Translations under genes and position numbers: made by a program
Source of the DNA: CAWBJP01 sp044867425
GTDB lineage: Bacteria > Actinomycetota > Acidimicrobiia > IMCC26256 > BP-133
Reading direction: 5' to 3'
Assembly: GCA_044867425.1 (NCBI GenBank)
Contig: JBIOUX010000105.1
Location: forward strand, 1-48,899
Length of the DNA: 48,899 bases
Part shown: one piece after another, positions 16,701 to 24,519 of the stretch
Layout: every line of letters begins with the position of its first letter
How positions within the stretch are numbered: position 1 is the first letter of the stretch
Notes under the pieces: model-generated
What the model was told of the DNA's origin: nothing
The model's database searches: none
What the model saw: only the letters and a program-made list of their open reading frames with translations

Positions 16701-18560
16701 CGTCTCCCCGATGCCCGGGGCGAGTCCGAAGTCGTGGATCCACACCGTGGTGCCGTCCCGGGGCCGCACTTCGTACGGCCGCTGGTCGATGACCCGGACC
16801 CCCATGTTCTCCAAGGCGGGAAGGACGTCGGAGAGGGGGACGGGACGTTCCGCCTGGAACAGCTTGAACCGCAGCAGGCCGTCGGCCTTCTCCAGGGGAT
16901 GGGTCAGCGACAGGGCCAAGTCGGCCCCCGCCTCGAGGGACTCGATCCGATCGATGTCGGCCACGGCCGCCCGAGCCGGGAAGTCGGCCCGGTAGGCGGG
17001 TGGGAAAGCCTGGGCGTAACGGGCCAGCAGGGGCACCCCCCGCTCCTCCCCGAGGTGCTCGAGGGCGGCTTCCGACAGGTCGTCGGCCCAGGCCCGGGCC
17101 GCTCCGGCCAGCTGTTCCTCCACCAGCTCCAGGTCCGGCGGGGGGCCGGCCTCAGGGTCGGTGTGGACGACGAAGTGCAGCCGGGCCAGGACCGACTCCC
17201 CCACCTGGGCGTGATACTCGAAGGCCGTCCCCGAGAAGGCGGTCATGAGAATGTCCGTGACCCGGCTCCGGACCGCCTGGGTGTAGCGGTCGAGGGGGAC
17301 GTAGACGAAGCACGACCAGTAACGGCCGAATCGGTCCTGCCGGGCGAAGAGCCGGACCCGCTGGCGTTCCTGGAGGGCGAGGATGCCCATGGCGGCGTCG
17401 TAGAGCTCGGGGGCCGTGACCTCGAAGAGCTCATGGCGGGGGTAGCCCTCGAGGATCTCGACCAGCGCCTTGCCGTTGTGGGAGGCGGGGGCGAACCCGG
17501 CCCGCTGCACGACCGCGTCCACCGTCCGGCGCATGACGGGAATCTCCGCCACCGGCGTCTTGTGGAGGGCCGACGTGTACAGGCCGAGGAAGCGCCGCTC
17601 CCCCAGAACGTTCCCGCCCGGGTCATAGCGGACCACGCCGACGTAGTCGAGGGCCCCGGGACGATGGACGGTGGAACGCGAGCTGGAGCGGGTGACGGTG
17701 ATGGGGTGGTCGGCCATGCGGGCCCGGTCCCGCAGGTAGGTGGGCACCCGCGAGAAGCTCTGCGACGGCCCCCGCTCCGACTCCCGGAGGATCCCCAGAC
17801 CGGAGCCGGGCACGGATTCGAGCACCGTCTCGCCGTCACGGGTGACGAGGTCATAGTCCCTGAACCCAAGGAACACGTAGTGGTCGTCGGCCAGGAAGCG
17901 CAGCAGCGCCACGGCCTCGGACACCTCGTCCGGATCGACCGGCGGAGGGCGTTCCTGGGACTCTGCCGCCGTGGCCAGGGCCTGGGCCCGCATGGCTGGC
18001 CAGTCCTTGACGGCCGCCCGAACGTCGGCCAGGACCCGCACCAGCTCGTCCCGCAGCTCGGCCATGCGGGCCGGGCTGGGCTGGCGGTCGATCTCCACGT
18101 GGAGAAAGGCCTCGGGGAGGGCGCCGGCACCGCCGACGGGCGTCAGGCGCCCGTCGCCGTCGCGGTCCATGGGGATGACGGGGTGCACGACGAGGTGCAG
18201 GCCGACACCCTGGCGGGAGAGCTCCATCGAGACCGAATCGACCAGGAAGGGCATGTCGTCGGTGACGACCTCGACGACCGAATGGGGCGAAGCCCAGCCG
18301 TGCTCTTCGAACACCGGCGTGTAGATCCGCACCCGGGGGGTGCCCGGGAGGCGCTTCTCGGCCAGGTGCAGGTGGGCGAGTGTGGCGCCGTAGACGTCGA
18401 CCGGGTCGCGGCCCACCAGCTCCTCGGGCGCCACCCGTTCCCAGTAGTGCTGCAGCACGGTGGCCACGAGCTCCGCCTGGGAGCCGTCCAGCCGGGCTCG
18501 GGCGTGGGCTGCGGCCCGCTCGATGAGGGCGCTTCTGGCCGCCTCCAGCTTCGGGTTCAT
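13734..18560 (-). CDS. gdhB-like: NAD-specific glutamate dehydrogenase, large (about 180 kDa) type
   Basis: 1608 residues, the length expected of the GDH-180 class described in Streptomyces and Pseudomonas. It deaminates glutamate to 2-oxoglutarate with NAD+. The long N-terminal part carries ACT-like regulatory segments (for example V-V-E-V-V-T-D-D-M-P-F-L-V-D-S-V near residue 75). The catalytic domain in the second half has G-G-I-R-W-S-D-R-R-E-D-F-R-T-E, K-A-Q-M-V-K-N-A-V-I-V-P-V-G-A-K-G-G-F and then a nucleotide-binding region. A C-terminal helical region follows. ATG 18560 lies 27 bp after the preceding solute-binding-protein gene, so the genes are probably co-transcribed. Confidence 0.96.
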   Translation of the reverse strand: MNPKLEAARSALIERAAAHARARLDGSQAELVATVLQHYWERVAPEELVGRDPVDVYGATLAHLHLAEKRLPGTPRVRIYTPVFEEHGWASPHSVVEVVTDDMPFLVDSVSMELSRQGVGLHLVVHPVIPMDRDGDGRLTPVGGAGALPEAFLHVEIDRQPSPARMAELRDELVRVLADVRAAVKDWPAMRAQALATAAESQERPPPVDPDEVSEAVALLRFLADDHYVFLGFRDYDLVTRDGETVLESVPGSGLGILRESERGPSQSFSRVPTYLRDRARMADHPITVTRSSSRSTVHRPGALDYVGVVRYDPGGNVLGERRFLGLYTSALHKTPVAEIPVMRRTVDAVVQRAGFAPASHNGKALVEILEGYPRHELFEVTAPELYDAAMGILALQERQRVRLFARQDRFGRYWSCFVYVPLDRYTQAVRSRVTDILMTAFSGTAFEYHAQVGESVLARLHFVVHTDPEAGPPPDLELVEEQLAGAARAWADDLSEAALEHLGEERGVPLLARYAQAFPPAYRADFPARAAVADIDRIESLEAGADLALSLTHPLEKADGLLRFKLFQAERPVPLSDVLPALENMGVRVIDQRPYEVRPRDGTTVWIHDFGLAPGIGETPPANDDDVAAEGRRENFSDAFAAVWRGEAENDRFNRLVLAAGLTWREVAVLRAYARYQRQAGSTFSQSYVANALVANPHVGRLLVELFHARFDPDRHPDPMDEASVLTKRLETAIDAVASLDQDRILRSFLALVQATLRTNWFCGSGVRVGSGYREHLALKLDPTAIPDLPLPRPRFEIFVCSPRVEGVHLRGGRVARGGIRWSDRREDFRTEILGLMKAQMVKNAVIVPVGAKGGFVVKRSGDDVAECYRIFVSGLLDVTDNIVNGEVVTPERVVAHDGDDPYLVVAADKGTATFSDLANAIAAEHRFWLGDAFASGGSSGYDHKKMGITARGAWESVKRHFRELGVDVEATPVTAVGIGDMSGDVFGNGMLLSRQLRLLAAFDHRHVFLDPDPDPATAHAERERLFRLPRSTWADYSPDLISEGGGVFPRSAKSVPLSPQVRAALDVEAEALTPAEVVRAILRAPVDLLWNGGIGTYVKASAETHADAGDKANDAVRVDATQLRARVVAEGGNLGFTQRGRVEYALTGGRIHTDAIDNSGGVDCSDHEVNIKVLLDTVVADGELTAKQRDRLLGEMEADVAAMVLRDNYDQTAALANALVQSGPMVDVHARYLRRLEAEGKLDRALEFLPTDEVLAQRRSAGAGLVAPEFAVLLAYTKIDVASQLLASDVSEDPWLGRELTAYFPPQLAGEEFADAMRRHPLRKEIVAARVTNRLVDRAGTSFVYRLGEETGAGVPELARAHAAAREIFALEETWADIEALDNLLESATQRAMVLTARRLAERGTRWLLRHRPGRLDVAAAIAEFTPGVAAVAELLPGLLSPADGAALTAAAGSWEEDGVPAELATRVAGLRFLAPALDVVDVGERLGRPVEEVGAVYFCLGERLECDWLSARIEGLPRDDRWQALARAALRDDWAALRAALTAEVLTAAFSPGVEGAPPMVDAWLTGHRAAAERFLLVLDDIRGVANPDLATLSVAVREARALVS

Positions 18561-18587
18561 CTCTGGGAAAGTTAGTGGACCCCGGAA

Positions 18588-19916
18588 CTACTCCTGGTAG
18601 GCGGCGCTGGCCGCCGCCTCCAGCTCGGTGGTGAGGCGGTCGAGGGCGCCCGGGTCGGCCACGAACTCGGCCAGGAGCTTCCACAGGCCCTGACCGGGTG
18701 TCCCTCCGAAGGCGGGGGGTTGGAGGTCCGACAGGTCGAAGACGACGTCCGACTCCACCAGCCCCCGGGCGGCCCGGCGGGCCACGTCGTCGGGGTAGAC
18801 CGACAGGTCGACGCCCCGGTTGGGGGAGGTGAACCCGCCCTGGGCGGCCCAGGCCTCGCCCGCCAGTGGGGTGGCCAGGAAGCTGACCAGAGCCCGGGCC
18901 ACCGGCTCGTCGGAGAGGAGCACGGCCACGTCACCGCCGCCGGCCACCACCGCCGGCGGCGAGGCGCCGATGGCAGGGAAGTCGAAGAAGTCGGCCACCT
19001 TCGACGGATCGGCACCGGTCTCGGCCGCGACCACCGAGGCGACGAAGTCGCCCTCGAAGACCATGGCCGCCTCCGGGGGGTCGGCGAAGACCCGGGTCAC
19101 GGAGTCGGTGAAGCCGGCCTCCAGCGCCCCCCGGGTGCCGCCCCGCAGCCACTCCGGGCGGCCCAGGACCTGGGCCAGGGTGGCGAGCGCCTGGCGCACC
19201 GAGGGGTCGGTCCAGGGAATCTGGTGGGCGGCCAGGCGGCGGTAGGTGTCGGCCCCGGCCGTGCGCAGCAGGACATTCTCGAACCAGTCGGTCAGGGTCC
19301 AGCCGTCGGCGCCCCCGACGGACAGGGGGACGACGCCTCCCGCATACAGGGCACCGGCGGCGGCCAGGAACCCTTCCCAGGTGGTGGGCGGGGCCACCCC
19401 GGTGCGTTCCAGGACCGCCCGGTTGAACCACACCGTCGACTTGTTCGACGCCTTGAACCACACGCCGTACAGCCGCCCGTCGTGCTGGCCGAGGTCGCGC
19501 CACAGCCCGTCGTAGTGGCGGGCGACGAGGTCGGCGGCCGGCGCCGGCAGCGGCACCAGCGCCCCGCGACGGGCCAGGGCGGCGAGCAGGCCGGGCTGGG
19601 GCAGGATGGCCACCCCCGGGGGCTTCCCGGCGGCCAGGCGGGCGTCGAGGACGGTCCCCAGATCGTCTCCGGCCGAGGTGAAGCGCACCCGGGCGCCGGT
19701 GGCCGCCTCGAACAGGCTGAGCACGGCCCGGAAACGCTGAGCCTCGAGGCCGGACCACACCGCCGCCACCTCCACCCGCTGGCCGGCCAGAGCGTCGCTC
19801 CCGGGCACATCGGAGAGCCCGGGCGCCGAGCGACCCGATCCGCACCCGGCGGCAGCCAGGGCAACCACCAGGACCAGGGCAGCGAGGCGGCGGTCGGGAC
19901 GACCCACGGGTGGCAC
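18588..19916 (-). CDS. ABC-transporter solute-binding lipoprotein (sugar type), tandem copy
   Basis: 442 residues, GTG start. A lipoprotein signal (R-R-L-A-A-L-V-L-V-V-A-L-A-A-A-G-C) is followed by a family 1 (MalE-like) binding protein: V-E-V-A-A-V-W-S-G-L-E, F-E-A-A-T-G-A-R-V, G-V-A-I-L-P-Q-P-G, L-Y-G-V-W-F-K-A-S-N-K-S. It should capture a sugar or related solute at the membrane surface. No permease or ATPase gene lies in the window. It follows a paralogue by 3 bp and precedes glutamate dehydrogenase by 27 bp, so it is part of a long run starting at ilvD. The ligand is unknown. Confidence 0.88.
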   Translation of the reverse strand: MPPVGRPDRRLAALVLVVALAAAGCGSGRSAPGLSDVPGSDALAGQRVEVAAVWSGLEAQRFRAVLSLFEAATGARVRFTSAGDDLGTVLDARLAAGKPPGVAILPQPGLLAALARRGALVPLPAPAADLVARHYDGLWRDLGQHDGRLYGVWFKASNKSTVWFNRAVLERTGVAPPTTWEGFLAAAGALYAGGVVPLSVGGADGWTLTDWFENVLLRTAGADTYRRLAAHQIPWTDPSVRQALATLAQVLGRPEWLRGGTRGALEAGFTDSVTRVFADPPEAAMVFEGDFVASVVAAETGADPSKVADFFDFPAIGASPPAVVAGGGDVAVLLSDEPVARALVSFLATPLAGEAWAAQGGFTSPNRGVDLSVYPDDVARRAARGLVESDVVFDLSDLQPPAFGGTPGQGLWKLLAEFVADPGALDRLTTELEAAASAAYQE

Positions 19917-19919
19917 CGC

Positions 19920-21257
19920 TCAGGGCTCGAAGATCCCGGAGGCCACCCGTTCCATGCGCCGGGCGATGTCCGCGGCCGACGCCGGGTTGGCCAGGTACTC
20001 GCCGAACAGCTTCAACAGGCCCTGGTTCGGATCGGCCCCGAAGGCGGCGGGCTGGAGGTCGGACATGTCGAAGCGGATCACCTGGGCTTGGACCAGGGCG
20101 ATGGCCGCCCGCTTGGCCGCCTCGCTCGGGTAGACCACGGGGTCGACGTTCCGGTTGGGGGAGGTGAAGCCGCCGAGCTCGGCCCAGACCTCGGCCGGCT
20201 CGGGAGTGGCCAGGAACTCCACCAGGGCCCGGCCGGCGGGGGTGTCGTTCAGGAGGACGGCGGCGTCGCCGCCCACCACGGCCGAGGGCGGAGAGCCGCC
20301 GATGGCGGGGAACTCGACCACGCCGGCGCCCCCGCCGGCCAGCGCCGGATCGGCCTCGAGCACGAAGCCGGCTCGGGGCGGGTCAGCGAACACCCCGGTC
20401 ACCGAGGTGGCGAAGTCGGTGCCGAGCGCGCCCTGGGCGCCGCCCGCCAGCCAGTCGGGCCGGAGCACCTCGGCCAGGGTGCCCAGCGCCCTGATCACGC
20501 TGGGGTCGTCCCAGGCCAGCTGGTGGCGGGCCAGGTCGATGTAGGCGTTGGTGCCGGCCGTCCGCAGGTAGACGTTCTCGAACCAGTCCGTGATGGTGCG
20601 GGCGTCGGCGGCGCCCAACGAGACGGGGGCGATGCCGGCGCCGGCCAAGGCTCCGGCGGCCGTCTTGAGCTCCTCCCAGGTGGCCGGGGGCTGGGCGCCG
20701 GCGGCGGCCAGGGTGACCGGGTTGAACCACAGGATTGACTTGTTGGTGGCCTTGAACCAGACGCCGTACAGCTTCCCGTTGGCCGTGCCCAGCTGGCGCC
20801 ACACCGGGGCGTAGTTGCGGTCCACGAGGTCGGCGGTGGACGGGGGCAACGGCTGAAGGGCCTCCCGGCTGGCCAGGGCGCCGAGCAGACCCACCTGGGG
20901 CAGGATGGCCACGTCGGGAGCCGTGCCCTGGTCCAGGCGGGCGTTGAGCACGGTGGCGATGTCGCCGCCGGTGGAGGTCAGCTTCACGGTGGCACCGGTG
21001 CGGACCTTGAAGCGGTCGAGCACGGCGGAGAAATGGTCCAGGTCGGGGCCTGACCAGCCGGTGGCCACCTCGACCTGCTGGCCCTTGAGCGACGGGCCGC
21101 CGGCGTCGCCGTCCCCACCGTTGCCGCCGCCGACGCTCGAGCACGAGGCGGCCAGCAGCATGACCAGCCCTCCACAAGCCCACCGCCGGAGTGACTGGTT
21201 TTGGTGACGAATTTTCTCGGAAGCTGAGAAAATTCGTCGCCAGAATCCTTGGGACAC
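19920..21257 (-). CDS. ABC-transporter solute-binding lipoprotein (sugar type), tandem copy
   Basis: 445 residues from GTG 21257. It is paralogous to its downstream neighbour over the whole length (shared A-I-L-P-Q-x-G-L-L, L-Y-G-V-W-F-K-A-x-N-K-S, D-W-F-E-N-V-x-L-R-T-A-G, G-G-F-T-S-P-N-R). The lipobox is A-A-S-C, but the charged region before it is long, about 27 residues (W-R-R-I-F-S-A-S-E-K-I-R). That stretch is encoded by a strong AT-rich hairpin at 21203-21241. The alternative ATG 21131, behind GGAGGG, would leave too short a signal (M-L-L-A-A-S-C). The true start is therefore uncertain. No transporter genes are adjacent. Confidence 0.85.
   Translation of the reverse strand: MSQGFWRRIFSASEKIRHQNQSLRRWACGGLVMLLAASCSSVGGGNGGDGDAGGPSLKGQQVEVATGWSGPDLDHFSAVLDRFKVRTGATVKLTSTGGDIATVLNARLDQGTAPDVAILPQVGLLGALASREALQPLPPSTADLVDRNYAPVWRQLGTANGKLYGVWFKATNKSILWFNPVTLAAAGAQPPATWEELKTAAGALAGAGIAPVSLGAADARTITDWFENVYLRTAGTNAYIDLARHQLAWDDPSVIRALGTLAEVLRPDWLAGGAQGALGTDFATSVTGVFADPPRAGFVLEADPALAGGGAGVVEFPAIGGSPPSAVVGGDAAVLLNDTPAGRALVEFLATPEPAEVWAELGGFTSPNRNVDPVVYPSEAAKRAAIALVQAQVIRFDMSDLQPAAFGADPNQGLLKLFGEYLANPASAADIARRMERVASGIFEP
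21203..21241. repeat. Strong AT-rich inverted repeat at the fpg/solute-binding-protein junction
   Basis: Perfect 13-base arms GACGAATTTTCTC and GAGAAAATTCGTC (21206-21218 and 21226-21238) flank a 7-nt loop. The stem extends to 16 bp with one G-T pair. It is conspicuously AT-rich in this GC-rich region. It lies within the first codons of the solute-binding protein as drawn, or in its leader if translation starts later. It could be an operator, an mRNA control or stability hairpin, or an inserted element. No T-run follows on the minus strand. Confidence 0.85.
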
Positions 21258-21277
21258 GGCCGGTCAGCTTAAGGCCG

Positions 21278-22090
21278 CTACCTCTGATGCGTGGGGCAGG
21301 ACCAGGTGGTCCGCCCGCCGATGGTGCGCCGCACCAGGGGCGTCCCGTCCTGGGGGCAGACGCCGCCGGGCAGGCGGGCGGGGCCGAGCTCGCCGGCGTG
21401 GGATCCGAGATCCAGAAGGCGTTCGAGGGTGCGGCGGATCCAGCCGGCCAGGCGGCGGACCTCGGCCGGGTCGAGCGAACCGGCCGGGCGGGCGGGGTCC
21501 AGCCCGGCCCGATAGAGGATCTCGTCCACCAGCAGGTTCCCGAGCCCCGACACCCGGCCCTGGTCCATGAGCCGCGCCTTGAGCGGTGCCCGGCTCGTCC
21601 CCAGCACCCGGGACAGGGCGCCGGGCGTGAGCCCGGCGGCGTCCGGCCCGAGGCGGGCCTCGTCGGGCTCGAGCTCGGCGCCGCCCAGACGCCGGGCGTC
21701 CCGGACCCGGAGGTCACCGCCGTCATCGAAGCGGACGACGAGGCGGTCCCAGGCGCTGACGTCGCGATTGCCCGGGGCCGGGGGTGCCCCCCTTTCAGGG
21801 GAATAGATCAGCTCCTCCACCCCGGCGGCGCCGTCGACCAGGAGCCGGCCTGTCATGCCGAAGCGCAGGCCGAGGACGGGCCCGTCGCCGTCGGTGTCGA
21901 GCCAGAGCCGCTTGCCCGTCCGCCGGGCGGCGGTGAAGGAACGGCCGGTGAGGGCATCGGCCAGGCCGGCGTCGGTGAGCCCCCCCTTCAACCACCAGGC
22001 GTCGGGGGCCAGGACCTCGGCGATCGGGCGCTCGAGCGCCTTGGCTTCGGCCAGGCGCCGGTAGGCCTCGATCTCGATCAGCTCGGGCAT
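21278..22090 (-). CDS. Fpg/Nei-family DNA glycosylase
   Basis: 270 residues, base-excision repair of oxidised bases by glycosylase plus beta/delta lyase. The N-terminus M-P-E-L-I-E-I-E keeps the Pro nucleophile (P2 before processing) and the Glu. The helix-two-turn-helix motif is G-L-G-N-L-L-V-D-E-I-L-Y. The C-terminal zinc finger is atypical: C-P-Q-D ... C-P-T-H, where the usual four cysteines have become Cys, Asp, Cys, His. An insertion, P-E-R-G-A-P-P-A-P-G-N, near residue 100 is encoded by a GC-rich palindromic repeat (21771-21793). ATG 22090 is 14 bp after the ilvD stop. Confidence 0.9.
   Translation of the reverse strand: MPELIEIEAYRRLAEAKALERPIAEVLAPDAWWLKGGLTDAGLADALTGRSFTAARRTGKRLWLDTDGDGPVLGLRFGMTGRLLVDGAAGVEELIYSPERGAPPAPGNRDVSAWDRLVVRFDDGGDLRVRDARRLGGAELEPDEARLGPDAAGLTPGALSRVLGTSRAPLKARLMDQGRVSGLGNLLVDEILYRAGLDPARPAGSLDPAEVRRLAGWIRRTLERLLDLGSHAGELGPARLPGGVCPQDGTPLVRRTIGGRTTWSCPTHQR
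21771..21793. repeat. GC-rich palindromic element inside the Fpg-like gene
   Basis: CCCGGGGCCGGGGGTGCCCC and adjacent Cs. It resembles the GGGGATCGGGGTGTCCCC elements elsewhere in the window and encodes an extra loop in the protein. Confidence 0.5.
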
Positions 22091-22104
22091 GGGACCGCCG
22101 CCGC

Positions 22105-23787
22105 TCAGCCGAGGTTGGTGATCGCCCCCCGGGAGGCGGTCTGGACGAGCTGGGCGTACTTGCCCAGGAAGCCGCTGGTGTAGCGCGGCTCCTTCGGCTT
22201 CCAGCCTTCCCGCCGGCGGGCCAGCTCGGCCTCGTCGACCACCAGGTCGAGGCGGCGGTTGGGCACGTCGATGACGATGGTGTCGCCGTCCTCCACGAAG
22301 GCGATGGGGCCGCCGAGGGGCGCTTCCGGGGTGACGTGGGCCACCGAGAAGCCGTGGGTGGCGCCGGAGAACCGGCCATCGGTGACGAGGGCGACGTCGG
22401 CCGAGTGGCCCGTTCCCTTCACCGCGGCGGTGACGGAGAGCATCTCCCGCATACCGGGCCCACCCACCGGGCCCTCGTAGCGGATGATGAGCACGTCGCC
22501 GGGCTGGAGCCGGTTGCCGGTGACGTAGGCCATGCAGTCCGACTCGTCGTCGAAGACCCGGGCCGGACCCTCGAAGCGCAGCCCGGTCATGCCCGCGATC
22601 TTCACCACCGCACCCTCGGGGGCCAGGCTGCCGTAGAGGATCCCGGTTCCGCCCTCGGAGTGGATCGGGTTCGACAGCGGCCGGATCACCTCACCGTCGG
22701 GGGCCGGCGGATCGAGGGCGTCGAGGTTCTCGGCCACCGTCTTCCCCGTCACCGTGAGGGCGTCGCCGTGGAGCAGGCCGCCTTCGAGCAGCTCCCGCAT
22801 CACCACGGGCACGCCGCCGATCCGGTCGATGTCCACCATCTGGAAACGGCCGCCGGGCTTGGTGTCGCCGATGTGGGGCACCGTGCGGCTGATCCGGTCG
22901 AAGTCGTCGAGGCTGAGCTCCACGTGGGCCTCGTGGGCGATGGCCAGCAGGTGGAGCACGGCGTTGGTCGAGCCGCCGACCGCCATGGACACGGCGATGG
23001 CGTTCTCGAACGCCTCCTTGGTCATGATCTGGCGGGGCCGGATCCCCAGTTTCAGGAGGTTCATGACCGCTTCGCCCGAGGCGTGGGCGAACCCGTCCCG
23101 GCGGGAGTCGGGAGCGGGAGCGGTCGAGCTGCCGGGCAGGGACATGCCGATGGCCTCGGCGATCGACGCCATGGTGTTGGCCGTGAACATGCCGGCGCAG
23201 GAACCCTCGCCGGGACAGGCGCTGCGCTCGATGTCGCACAGCTCGTCGTCGTCGATGATCCCCGCCGCGCAGGCGCCCACCGCCTCGAAGACGTCCTGGA
23301 TGCTGATGTCCTTGTCCCCGTGGCGGCCCGGCATGATCGTCCCGCCGTAGAGGAACACGGCCGGCAGGTTGAGCCGGGCGGCGGCCATGAGCATGCCGGG
23401 CAGGCTCTTGTCACATCCGGCCAGGGTGACCATCCCGTCGAGGCGCTCCCCGTGCATGACGCACTCGACCGAGTCGGCGATGATCTCCCGCGACGGCAGC
23501 GAGGCCCGCATCCCCTCCGTGCCCATGGATATCCCGTCGGACACGGCGATGGTGGTGAACTCGAGGGGGAACCCGCCGGCGACCCGCACCCCCTCCTTGG
23601 CCGCCTTGGCCAGGCGGCCGAGTGGCAGGTTGCAGGGGGTCACCTCGTTCCAGGACGAGGCGATGCCGACCTGGGACCGGGCCCAGTCGCCCTCCCCCAT
23701 CCCCACCGCCCGGAGCATGGCCCGGGACGGGGCCCGCTCCATCCCTTCGGTGACCTCGTGGCTGCGCGGCTTGTGCGTCTCAGGCAT
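22105..23787 (-). CDS. ilvD: Dihydroxy-acid dehydratase
   Basis: Third common step of branched-chain amino acid synthesis: dehydrates 2,3-dihydroxy-isovalerate and -methylvalerate using an Fe-S cluster and Mg2+. 560 residues, normal length. Likely cluster ligands are C52 (T-P-C-N), C125 (L-A-G-C-D-K-S-L-P-G) and C197 (C-P-G-E-G-S-C-A-G-M-F-T-A-N-T-M). The C-terminal metal motif is present (G-R-F-S-G-A-T-H-G). It lies 11 kb from ilvBNC and has no attenuator of its own in the 23-bp gap before it. That gap separates it from a PIN toxin gene on the same strand, so its promoter may lie inside or before vapBC. Confidence 0.97.
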   Translation of the reverse strand: MPETHKPRSHEVTEGMERAPSRAMLRAVGMGEGDWARSQVGIASSWNEVTPCNLPLGRLAKAAKEGVRVAGGFPLEFTTIAVSDGISMGTEGMRASLPSREIIADSVECVMHGERLDGMVTLAGCDKSLPGMLMAAARLNLPAVFLYGGTIMPGRHGDKDISIQDVFEAVGACAAGIIDDDELCDIERSACPGEGSCAGMFTANTMASIAEAIGMSLPGSSTAPAPDSRRDGFAHASGEAVMNLLKLGIRPRQIMTKEAFENAIAVSMAVGGSTNAVLHLLAIAHEAHVELSLDDFDRISRTVPHIGDTKPGGRFQMVDIDRIGGVPVVMRELLEGGLLHGDALTVTGKTVAENLDALDPPAPDGEVIRPLSNPIHSEGGTGILYGSLAPEGAVVKIAGMTGLRFEGPARVFDDESDCMAYVTGNRLQPGDVLIIRYEGPVGGPGMREMLSVTAAVKGTGHSADVALVTDGRFSGATHGFSVAHVTPEAPLGGPIAFVEDGDTIVIDVPNRRLDLVVDEAELARRREGWKPKEPRYTSGFLGKYAQLVQTASRGAITNLG

Positions 23788-23810
23788 GGGCCCAAGGGTA
23801 CCGGGACACG

Positions 23811-24191
23811 TCAGATCCGCTCGACTGTCACACCGTCCGCGCCGCCGGCCAGTGCTTGAAGGTCACCGGGATCAGCGGTCAGCACCGTTCCGCCCGGGTC
23901 GGCCGAGGCGACGACCACGGCATCGACGGCCGAGCCCCGATGGGACTGGGTCCGGAGCCATGCCGCTCGTCGGGCGAGCGGTTCGGCGAGCGACTCGTCG
24001 AGATCGCAGGTCTTGAGGAATCGGTTCACCGCCGCGTCGCGGCCGGGGTGGCCCTGAAGGCACTCGACGAGGACCACGGTGGGGACAATCGGGGGCCAGA
24101 GTCCCTCGTGGCGGAGGGCGCTGATCAGCGCCGCGGCCCTGGTCGACCGTTCGGCCAGGCGGCTGACGGCGCCTGAGTCGAGCACCAGCAC
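23811..24191 (-). CDS. vapC-like: PIN-domain ribonuclease toxin, VapC-like
   Basis: 126 residues, normal VapC size. The four acidic residues of a PIN active site are in place: D5 (M-L-V-L-D-S), E43 (V-L-V-E-C-L), D90 (S-A-V-D-A-V-V-V-A-S-A) and D107 (L-T-A-D-P-G-D-L). Such toxins cleave tRNA or rRNA when the antitoxin is lost. It starts 6 bp after the upstream small gene, the standard antitoxin-first order. The nuclease residues are intact, so the toxin is probably active. The RNA target cannot be predicted. Confidence 0.9.
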   Translation of the reverse strand: MLVLDSGAVSRLAERSTRAAALISALRHEGLWPPIVPTVVLVECLQGHPGRDAAVNRFLKTCDLDESLAEPLARRAAWLRTQSHRGSAVDAVVVASADPGGTVLTADPGDLQALAGGADGVTVERI

Positions 24192-24197
24192 GCTGCT

Positions 24198-24446
24198 TCA
24201 GCCCGCTCGGGGCGCCCGACGGGCGGCGATTCGGCGGGCGGCAGCGGTGGCCCTGGCCATCTCTCGAGCGGTTGGGGTACCGACTTCCTCAACCAACTCT
24301 GCGAGGTACCGGTCGGCTTCGGCGGAGAGTTCCCGGCGGCGCACCTCCTCTCGAACCGCCTGTTGCAGAAGCTCTGACGCCGGGAGCTCGAGCTCTTTCA
24401 CCTTCCGGTAGAGCTCCTCAGGAAGGTAGACCTGCATCCTTGGCAT
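24198..24446 (-). CDS. vapB-like: Antitoxin, probable ribbon-helix-helix VapB-like
   Basis: 82 residues from ATG 24446 (ATG 24437 also possible). The N-terminus M-Q-V-Y-L-P-E-E-L-Y-R-K-V-K-E-L has the strand-then-helix pattern of ribbon-helix-helix DNA-binding antitoxins. The second half is long, helical and charged (toxin-binding). It is coupled to the PIN toxin, with a 6-bp gap. RHH antitoxins repress their own promoter; the TGTA-CA-TACA dyad at 24456-24465, 10 bp upstream, is a candidate operator half. It is too dissimilar from well-known VapB proteins for a firm subclass. Confidence 0.82.
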   Translation of the reverse strand: MPRMQVYLPEELYRKVKELELPASELLQQAVREEVRRRELSAEADRYLAELVEEVGTPTAREMARATAAARRIAARRAPRAG

Positions 24447-24455
24447 ACGCCTAAC

Positions 24456-24465
24456 TGTACATACA
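24456..24465. promoter_or_regulatory. Possible autoregulatory operator of the vapBC pair
   Basis: Dyad TGTACATACA (TGTA, 2-nt spacer, TACA) just upstream of the antitoxin start. On the minus strand it overlaps a TACAGT -10-like hexamer (24459-24454). It is short and may be coincidental. Confidence 0.35.
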
Positions 24466-24519
24466 TCGGTGGCCTCACTCTGTCGGATTTTCAACCCTGA
24501 CGGTGATAAACCCGGCGGG

